From Bacteroidota bacterium (lineage in GTDB: Bacteria > Bacteroidota > Bacteroidia > Chitinophagales > Chitinophagaceae): a DNA stretch of 5,293 bases. The stretch covers positions 1 through 5,293 of the forward strand of contig JAEWJV010000217.1 of the NCBI GenBank assembly GCA_023386395.1, given 5' to 3'. Below the pieces are notes generated by a model. It was not told where the DNA came from and did not search any database. It saw nothing but the letters and a program-made list of their open reading frames with translations. The translations under genes and the position numbers were made by a program. Below, one piece after another: positions 1 to 5,293 of the stretch (the stretch's first letter is position 1; each line of letters opens with the position of its first letter).

Positions 1-1148
1 GAATAGTTGGACAGGGAAAGATTTAATTGTTCGCCTGTAATGCTGTCATACAATGGCTTCAATAAAACAATTAAAGCAATCGCGGTGATAATAGCCAACA
101 TGAATGTCAATACGGTTTCAGTGATGAATTGCAAAAACAACTGCCTTCTTTTTGCGCCAATGATTTTTTTTATACTTATCTCTTTAATTCTTGTAAGCGC
201 CCGGGCCGTAGAAAGGTTTACATAATTAATGCTCGCAATAATCAATATTAATAGGGCAACAAGCGCCATTATTCTTACCATCTGTAATGCGGAATTATCG
301 CCGTCAATTCCCGTAAGATGAAGGTCTCCTAAGTTTTGTAATTGAAAGGTTGTTAGAGCCTGGCCTTTATTCATTGCATTAAATAGATCCGTAAGTTTTG
401 TTTCAATAGTTGAAGTATTGGCCTCCGGATCCAGAAGAAGAAATGTTCTAAAACTATAATCGTTTACATCTTCATCTATTGTTTTCCATCCATGATTGCC
501 GCCCTGAGCTGTGAATTGCTGCGCATAATAATCTACCGGGAAGATGGCATCGTATTGCAGAGAAGAGTTACGGGGAAAGTCTTGCAAAACGGCGGTTACT
601 GTAAAACTATTTTTATCAAACTGCACCATTTTACCAACGGCATCATCTGTACCAAATAATTTTTTGGCAGTTGATTGTGTGAGTGCAACAGAATATGAAT
701 TTGGCAAAAATGCATTGCGGTTACCATGCAATAATTTGTAGTTGAAAAAGTTTAGAAAATTACTTTCTGCATAAACAATATTATTGTTGTCAAATACTTT
801 TGTCTGATCAATATTGGATAACACTTTATCAGACAGCGTTGGATTTTCATTCTCACTTACCAATCTTAAAACAGAAATTACACCTGGAATCTTTTTTGAC
901 ATGATAGCTAATGGTCCGGGTGCTCCTTGCCAGGCAAGTGATTTGCTTTCTAAAGTAATGTGTGAATTTAACTGGTAGATATTTTTATACTGCTGGTTAA
1001 ATGTATCGTAGTTATATTCATTTTGCACCCAGAGCAGCAGCATAATTCCCGTTGCCAAACCCACAGCCAGCCCGCTTACATTTATAACACTGTAAAATTT
1101 ACTGGCTTTTAAATTTCGCCACGCTATTTTGAAATAATTTTTTATCAT
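1..1148 (-). CDS. FtsX/MacB-family ABC transporter permease, C-terminal part beyond the left window edge
   Basis: Reading down from the ATG at 1148, the frame stays open for 382 codons to the window edge, so the gene is partial at its 3' end. The start is fixed by an in-frame TAA at 1166-1164, only 15 nt upstream, and by a family-typical N-terminus (MIKNYFKIAWRNL). A first membrane helix lies at about residues 20-42 and is followed by a MacB_PCD-like periplasmic domain at about 43-285. That domain contains GAPGPLAIMSKKIPGV near 75-90 and VALTQSTAKKLFG near 154-166. A second helix (about 290-312) leads into the cytoplasmic coupling segment RIKEISIKKIIGAKRRQL (320-337) and a third helix (about 345-365). 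In this family the permease works with a separate ATPase to drive extracytoplasmic events or export; the substrate is unknown here. It starts 34 bp after the stop of the 815-residue permease, which suggests co-transcription. It resembles the two upstream permeases only moderately. Family assignment is firm; any specific role (such as antimicrobial peptide or macrolide export) is unsupported. Confidence 0.93.
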   Translation of the reverse strand, partial: MIKNYFKIAWRNLKASKFYSVINVSGLAVGLATGIMLLLWVQNEYNYDTFNQQYKNIYQLNSHITLESKSLAWQGAPGPLAIMSKKIPGVISVLRLVSENENPTLSDKVLSNIDQTKVFDNNNIVYAESNFLNFFNYKLLHGNRNAFLPNSYSVALTQSTAKKLFGTDDAVGKMVQFDKNSFTVTAVLQDFPRNSSLQYDAIFPVDYYAQQFTAQGGNHGWKTIDEDVNDYSFRTFLLLDPEANTSTIETKLTDLFNAMNKGQALTTFQLQNLGDLHLTGIDGDNSALQMVRIMALVALLILIIASINYVNLSTARALTRIKEISIKKIIGAKRRQLFLQFITETVLTFMLAIITAIALIVLLKPLYDSITGEQLNLSLSNY

Positions 1149-1164
1149 GTCTGTTTGTTTGAGT

Positions 1165-1178
1165 TATTAGCTATTAGC
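1165..1178. repeat. Perfect tandem pair of a 7-bp unit (TATTAGC x2) in the 34-bp spacer
   Basis: On the plus strand TATTAGC occurs twice back to back (1165-1171 and 1172-1178), within the short gap between the stop of the 815-residue permease and the start of the next one. On the transcribed strand this gives two GCTAATA units a few bases after the TAA. It also supplies the in-frame TAA that fixes the start of the downstream gene. It is most likely a small slippage duplication; no function is implied. Confidence 0.6.
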
Positions 1179-1182
1179 TTTT

Positions 1183-3630
1183 TTACTCCGTTCTTAAACT
1201 CTTCACCGGGTTGGCTAATGCTGCTTTGATTGTTTGGAAACCAAGTGTGATCAGTGCAAAGGCAATCATTACACAACCGCTCACTAAAAATATCCACCAG
1301 CTTATTGATGTACGGTAGGCAAAGTTTTCCAGCCATTTATGCATGCCTACCCAGGCAAGCGGCGTTGCAATTACAAAGGCCAGTAAAACAAGCCTGATAA
1401 AATCTTTTGAAATCATGGCAACAATCTGCGATATCGAAGCACCCAGTATTTTCCGTACGCCGATTTCCTTTGTGCGCTGGGTGGTTGTATAAATAACAAG
1501 GCCCAGTAAACCAAGGCAGCTTATAAAAACAGCAAGCCCGGTTGCCCAGGAAAGCAGGCTGGAGACATGTTGCTCAGCCGTGTAATATTTTACGATGTCT
1601 TCATCTAAAAAATGATATTCAAAATCATTTTCAGGATAAACTTCTTTCCATGCTTTTTCAATTTTACTGATTGCATTTTTCCATACAGTGCCCGTTTCGC
1701 TTTGCGGCTGCAGCGCTATGCTTATGTTTCGTTCAACCGGGCCCCTGCTTCCTATCATCAATGGTTTAACATTTTCGTGCAGCGAGTGCTGGTTGAAATC
1801 TGCCACAACGCCGGCAATTGGCAAAGCCTTATTATCCATGTAAAGGATTTTACCTATTGCCTGTGCCGGTTTTTGAAAACCAAGAATGCGTGTATAAGTT
1901 TCGTTGATAAGCACCGACCTGAGTGTATCACTTGTTTGAATATTATTGCCTGCAAGCAACTTTAATTTATAAAGCTGTATATAATTGCTGTCGCCATATT
2001 TCTGTTGTACGGTTGCCTGTATTTCTTTTTTCACGTCTTTATAATTTACTGTACTGCTCCATGTAGAACCGGATGAAGGAGGGTTTGTACAAAGACTTAC
2101 CATTTGGATTCCGGGAATGGCTTTTAATTTATCCATCAATACATACCTATGGCTGTTCACTGTATCATAAAAACTTGTATTTACATATACAATCGCATCT
2201 TTCTTAAATCCCATATCCTTGTTAAGCGAATAGTGAATTTGCTTGCTTACAAGAAGGGTAGCCATTATAAAAATCTGCGCAATAACAAACTGCGATATGG
2301 TTAATGATGTGCGCAGCCATGCCGTGCGTGTTTTACCGGTGCTGGAATATGCCTGGTTTTTTAATACCAATACAGGTTTGTAGGATGATAATATTATTGC
2401 AGGATAAAAACCCGATAACAATGCAACGCAGGCAGTTAATAGCAGCAGGAAAATAATGATGCCTGGAGTTAAAGTAAAATGTAACCCTTCCGGTATAAAC
2501 CCGGAAAAAGCCTTTAATATAAATGGCGTTAATACAACAGACAGGCATGTTGCTGCCAGGGTAAGCAAAAAGGTTTCGGAGAGTAATTGAATAACGAGTT
2601 GTTTTCTTGAACTGCCAATTGTTTTACGAATACCAATTTCCTTCGCCCTTTGTGCCGCATGGGCTGTTGTAAGATTAATAAAATTAATGCAGCCAAGCAG
2701 CAATATAAAAGCAGCAATTGCCAGGAGGCTGTATAAAGTTGGTTTGTTGGCAACGGGTAATGAATAGGCGCCAAAATCAGCGTTGAAATGAACATCGCTA
2801 AGCGGCTGCAGGTTAAACCAGTGTTTGCTGTTATCACCAGGCTCACGCTTTTCATATTTCTTAAGCAGTTGCGTTATTTGCTTTTCAACCAAAGCTTTAT
2901 TTGCGCCCGGCGAAAGTTTTACATAAGCCTGCTGATCACCGTTTGTATTTCCCCATTCATCCCAGCTATCCGGTTTTAAGGAAGTGTTTTGCAGCGTGCT
3001 GTAAGCAACAAAAGTTTTAAAACTAAAATCTGAATTTTGTTCCAGGTCTTTTACAACACCTGTAACGGTGGTTCTTACCGAATCATTTATCCGTATTTCC
3101 TGCCCAATAATTTGTGCAGCAGTTAACCCTGGAAAATAAAGCGCAGCATTACTTTCAGTAAGTACAACCTGGTAGGGATGGTTGAGTGAGGTTTTAGCTG
3201 AGCCTGCAATCCATTTATAATTTACCATACCGAAATAATCAGCATCAGCAAAAACAATATCTTTCTGGTGCTTGAAAACCTGTGGCTCTTTTATGCCGGG
3301 TTTTTGGATACTAAACCTGGCATCATCAAATCCTCTCCTGAAAGCCATAACTGCATCCAGGCCTGTAATTTCTTTGCGGAGTGTTCTTTCCAGGGGATCC
3401 GGCACACCTGAATTTTTATAATCTTCTCCTGAAAACTGGAAATTGGAAACAACCCGGTAAATACGGTCTCCATCCTTCTCAAATTTGTCGAAGTTAAAAT
3501 GATAATTTACCAGCAGGTATATTACCAGCGAGGCGCTGATGCCTATGGCAAGCCCCATTATATTAATAGCACTAAAAACTTTATTCTTCCAGAGTGTTCG
3601 CAAAGCGATAATGAAATAACTTTTAAACAT
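1183..3630 (-). CDS. FtsX/MacB-family ABC transporter permease, complete, two-half form (815 aa)
   Basis: This is a complete gene ending in TAA. The ATG at 3630 is the first possible start, because an in-frame TGA sits three codons upstream; the N-terminus MFKSYFIIALRTLWKNK is typical of the family. Layout in residues: TM1 about 20-41; first MacB_PCD-like periplasmic domain about 42-295; TM2 about 299-321; coupling segment RAKEIGIRKTIGSSRKQL (328-345); TM3 about 351-375; TM4 about 388-414; TM5 about 441-463; second periplasmic domain about 464-690; TM6 about 692-714; second coupling segment RTKEIGVRKILGAS (719-732); TM7 about 743-763; TM8 about 777-799; C-terminus NPVKSLRTE. The length of about 800 residues is usual for two-half permeases of Bacteroidota. 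There is no Walker A or ABC signature motif, so ATP hydrolysis must come from a separate protein, which is not in this window. It follows its close paralogue by 104 bp and precedes the next permease by 34 bp. Family is certain; transported or sensed substrate is unknown. Confidence 0.96.
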   Translation of the reverse strand: MFKSYFIIALRTLWKNKVFSAINIMGLAIGISASLVIYLLVNYHFNFDKFEKDGDRIYRVVSNFQFSGEDYKNSGVPDPLERTLRKEITGLDAVMAFRRGFDDARFSIQKPGIKEPQVFKHQKDIVFADADYFGMVNYKWIAGSAKTSLNHPYQVVLTESNAALYFPGLTAAQIIGQEIRINDSVRTTVTGVVKDLEQNSDFSFKTFVAYSTLQNTSLKPDSWDEWGNTNGDQQAYVKLSPGANKALVEKQITQLLKKYEKREPGDNSKHWFNLQPLSDVHFNADFGAYSLPVANKPTLYSLLAIAAFILLLGCINFINLTTAHAAQRAKEIGIRKTIGSSRKQLVIQLLSETFLLTLAATCLSVVLTPFILKAFSGFIPEGLHFTLTPGIIIFLLLLTACVALLSGFYPAIILSSYKPVLVLKNQAYSSTGKTRTAWLRTSLTISQFVIAQIFIMATLLVSKQIHYSLNKDMGFKKDAIVYVNTSFYDTVNSHRYVLMDKLKAIPGIQMVSLCTNPPSSGSTWSSTVNYKDVKKEIQATVQQKYGDSNYIQLYKLKLLAGNNIQTSDTLRSVLINETYTRILGFQKPAQAIGKILYMDNKALPIAGVVADFNQHSLHENVKPLMIGSRGPVERNISIALQPQSETGTVWKNAISKIEKAWKEVYPENDFEYHFLDEDIVKYYTAEQHVSSLLSWATGLAVFISCLGLLGLVIYTTTQRTKEIGVRKILGASISQIVAMISKDFIRLVLLAFVIATPLAWVGMHKWLENFAYRTSISWWIFLVSGCVMIAFALITLGFQTIKAALANPVKSLRTE

Positions 3631-3734
3631 AAAAACTCATTTTGATTATTTCTCTATAGACGACAAGCAACAGGTTTTAATTTCAACTATCGAATTCTCT
3701 TTATATCCAGCGTATTATTGATCATTTGTCTATT
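3631..3734 (-). other. 104-bp spacer between the two closely related permease genes
   Basis: This AT-rich gap separates the TGA of the upstream permease from the ATG of the 815-residue permease. I see no GC-rich hairpin followed by a T run, so no intrinsic terminator. I also see no Bacteroidota-type promoter (TTTG around -33 with TAnnTTTG around -7). Read-through from the upstream gene is therefore the simplest reading, although a weak or atypical promoter cannot be excluded by eye. There is no Shine-Dalgarno sequence before the ATG at 3630; the leader is A-rich, as is common in Bacteroidota. Confidence 0.5.
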
Positions 3735-5293
3735 TCATTCTGCCCGCAAACTCTTTACAGGGTTGGCTATTGCAGCCTTTATGGTTTGTACGCTTAAGGT
3801 TATAAGCGCAATTACCAACATGCCAAAGCCACATAAAGCCAATATCCACCAGCTCATGGTTGTTCTGTATGCAAACCCTTCAAGCCATTTATACATTATC
3901 CACCATGCAACAGGTGTAGCTATTACAAAAGCAATCAATACCAGTTGCACAAAATCTTTTGATAAGATGGAAATGATATTGGTAACAGTTGCGCCCAATA
4001 TTTTTCTTATACCGATTTCCTTTGTTCGTGTGTTGATGGTGTACATCACAAGCCCCAGTAAACCGAGACAACTGATGAGCACTGATAAACCTGTAGCCCA
4101 GCTAAGCAAGCTTGCAGTGCGCTGTTCCGTTTCATAAAATTTGGCGATAGTATCATCTAAAAATTTATAGCTAAAGTCCTCTTCAGGGTATAATCGGTGA
4201 TATGATTTTTGAATTTGCGCAATGGTGTTTGACCAGGAAGTTCCTGCAGCCGGCGGCTGCAATAAAATATGAAAGAAATAGCTCCTTGAATTAAGGCTGG
4301 CAAATACCAACGGGCCAACTTCTGAATGAAATGATTGCTCATTAAAATCACGCATCACACCAACAACGGGTAATCTTCTTCCATTAAAATCAAGCAGCTT
4401 GCCTAACGCATCTTGCGGACGGTTAAAGCCTAATGCTTTTGCATAAGTTTCATTTATCAGAAATTCTTTTATTGTATCACTCTCTTCAACATTTCTGCCT
4501 GCAAGAATTTTTATATTGAATAACTTCAAATAATTACTGTCACCCCACCGCAACTGCACCGTTTCCTGGTTATCATTTCCTGCATATGAAATATCGGTAA
4601 AGGCCATGCCTTCATCAGCAGGCGTAAGAAAACCTCGGCTTGCCATTTGCACACCGGGAATGGCTTTTATTTCGTTCAATAAAACACTGCGATGATTTGC
4701 AACCGTATCTTGCCGTGGCAAACCAAAGCTTACAATCGCATCTTTTCTAAACCCCATATCGGCATTCAATGAATAATTGATTTGCCGGCTTACCATTACA
4801 GTAGCAATCACAAAAAACTGTGCAATCACAAACTGTGATACCGTTAATACTTTTCTTATCCATGTATGCCTTGTTTCATTGCTGAATGAAAAAGATTGAT
4901 TTTTTAAAACCTGTACCGGTTTATAACCTGATAAAATAAATGCCGGGTATAAGCCTGATAAAAAGCTTACCACAACAGCCAGCAACAATAAAAACAAAAA
5001 GATACCAGGCTGATGCAGTGGTTGGAATTTTAATCCGGGTGGTATGAAATCTGCAAACAAATTCAGCAATACGGGCGCCAAACAAAAAGCAATAATACCG
5101 GCTGTTATAGTAAGCAAAAATGTTTCACCTAAAAACTGAAAGACGAGTTGCTTTTTTGAGCTGCCCATTGTTTTACGGATCCCGATTTCTTTTGCGCGGC
5201 TTGCCGCATTGGCGGTTGTAAGATTTATAAAGTTAATGCAGGCAAGTATTAAGAGAAATGCGGCCACAGCCAGCAAACCATACAGGGTAGGTT
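3735..5293 (-). CDS. FtsX/MacB-family ABC transporter permease, N-terminal part beyond the right window edge
   Basis: The open frame enters from the right edge (first full codon at 5291) and runs 518 codons to a TGA at 3737-3735. The TTG at 5276 is an internal leucine and not a start. The visible protein begins PTLYGLLAVAAF, which aligns with residue 297 of the neighbouring 815-residue permease, so roughly 300 residues (TM1 and first periplasmic domain) are missing. In visible residues: TM about 4-25; coupling segment RAKEIGIRKTMGSSKKQL (32-49); TM about 55-79; TM about 95-119; TM about 147-168; second periplasmic domain about 169-393; TM about 396-418; second coupling segment RTKEIGIRKILGAT (422-435); TM about 446-466; TM about 481-502; C-terminus NPVKSLRAE. 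The alignment with the neighbour is nearly colinear, with only 1-2 residue gaps. It probably works as an inner-membrane permease with an ATPase encoded elsewhere. Being the first of the three in transcription order, it may be preceded by a promoter, or by an ATPase gene, outside the window. Confidence 0.95.
   Translation of the reverse strand, partial: PTLYGLLAVAAFLLILACINFINLTTANAASRAKEIGIRKTMGSSKKQLVFQFLGETFLLTITAGIIAFCLAPVLLNLFADFIPPGLKFQPLHQPGIFLFLLLLAVVVSFLSGLYPAFILSGYKPVQVLKNQSFSFSNETRHTWIRKVLTVSQFVIAQFFVIATVMVSRQINYSLNADMGFRKDAIVSFGLPRQDTVANHRSVLLNEIKAIPGVQMASRGFLTPADEGMAFTDISYAGNDNQETVQLRWGDSNYLKLFNIKILAGRNVEESDTIKEFLINETYAKALGFNRPQDALGKLLDFNGRRLPVVGVMRDFNEQSFHSEVGPLVFASLNSRSYFFHILLQPPAAGTSWSNTIAQIQKSYHRLYPEEDFSYKFLDDTIAKFYETEQRTASLLSWATGLSVLISCLGLLGLVMYTINTRTKEIGIRKILGATVTNIISILSKDFVQLVLIAFVIATPVAWWIMYKWLEGFAYRTTMSWWILALCGFGMLVIALITLSVQTIKAAIANPVKSLRAE

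Noticed and set aside
1149..1182. GCTAATAGCTAATA in the 34-bp spacer as a terminator or operator
   Set aside because: The repeats are direct rather than inverted, form no stable hairpin and have no known regulator match; a simple tandem duplication explains them.
1612..1965. Plus-strand open frame of 117 codons opposite the 815-residue permease
   Set aside because: It is antisense to the conserved second periplasmic domain and C-terminal region and has no recognisable motif; it is a shadow of the real gene.
2529..2855. Minus-strand open frame of 108 codons in another frame of the 815-residue permease
   Set aside because: It is nested inside a complete gene with uninterrupted family similarity in the main frame, so neither a frameshift nor a separate gene is needed.
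3650..3695. Possible promoter with TTGAAA and TATAGA on the minus strand before the 815-residue permease
   Set aside because: The spacing between the two boxes is about 22 nt, too long for a housekeeping promoter, and the Bacteroidota -7 consensus TAnnTTTG is absent.
3687..3725. Twelve-codon minus-strand frame (MINNTLDIKRIR) in the 104-bp spacer
   Set aside because: It is very short, has no ribosome binding signal and resembles no known leader peptide; open frames of this size are expected by chance in AT-rich DNA.
3718..4137. Plus-strand open frame of 139 codons opposite the right-hand permease
   Set aside because: It lies entirely antisense to a strongly supported coding region apart from its first few codons, shows no family resemblance, and its composition mirrors the complementary gene.
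5274..5276. TTG at 5276 as a start codon for the right-hand permease
   Set aside because: The frame continues upstream to the window edge with PTLYG, matching residues 297-301 of the neighbouring paralogue (PTLYS), so this is an internal leucine in the second membrane helix.

Overview
The window holds three consecutive genes, all read from the minus strand. All three encode large inner-membrane permeases of the FtsX/MacB type (MacB_PCD periplasmic domain plus FtsX membrane domain, the type VII or 'mechanotransmission' ABC architecture). In transcription order (right to left) they are: a permease whose N-terminal part lies beyond the right edge (5293-3735), a complete 815-residue permease (3630-1183), and a third permease whose C-terminal part lies beyond the left edge (1148-1). 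Coding sequence fills nearly the whole window. The only non-coding stretches are gaps of 104 bp (3631-3734) and 34 bp (1149-1182). No RNA gene, mobile element or CRISPR array was seen.

The low GC content, the A-rich leaders without Shine-Dalgarno sequences, and the protein style (N-terminus of the MIKNYFKIAWRNL type, C-terminus NPVKSLR-E, long two-half FtsX permeases in tandem without an adjacent ATPase) point to Bacteroidota. A Chitinophagaceae-like soil or freshwater bacterium is likely, but this is inferred from protein style and not from a marker gene.

The right-hand and middle genes are close paralogues. By hand alignment they are about 80% identical around the first coupling segment, about 70% identical over the last 125 residues, and only about 44% identical in the second periplasmic domain. 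The left-hand gene is a more distant member of the same superfamily. The array therefore looks like an old tandem duplication next to a third, older paralogue, probably co-transcribed. The pattern fits permeases that share one ATPase partner, encoded outside the window, but differ in what they sense or move outside the membrane. Substrates cannot be read from the sequence. I found no convincing undescribed system here; the findings concern paralogue divergence and junction details.
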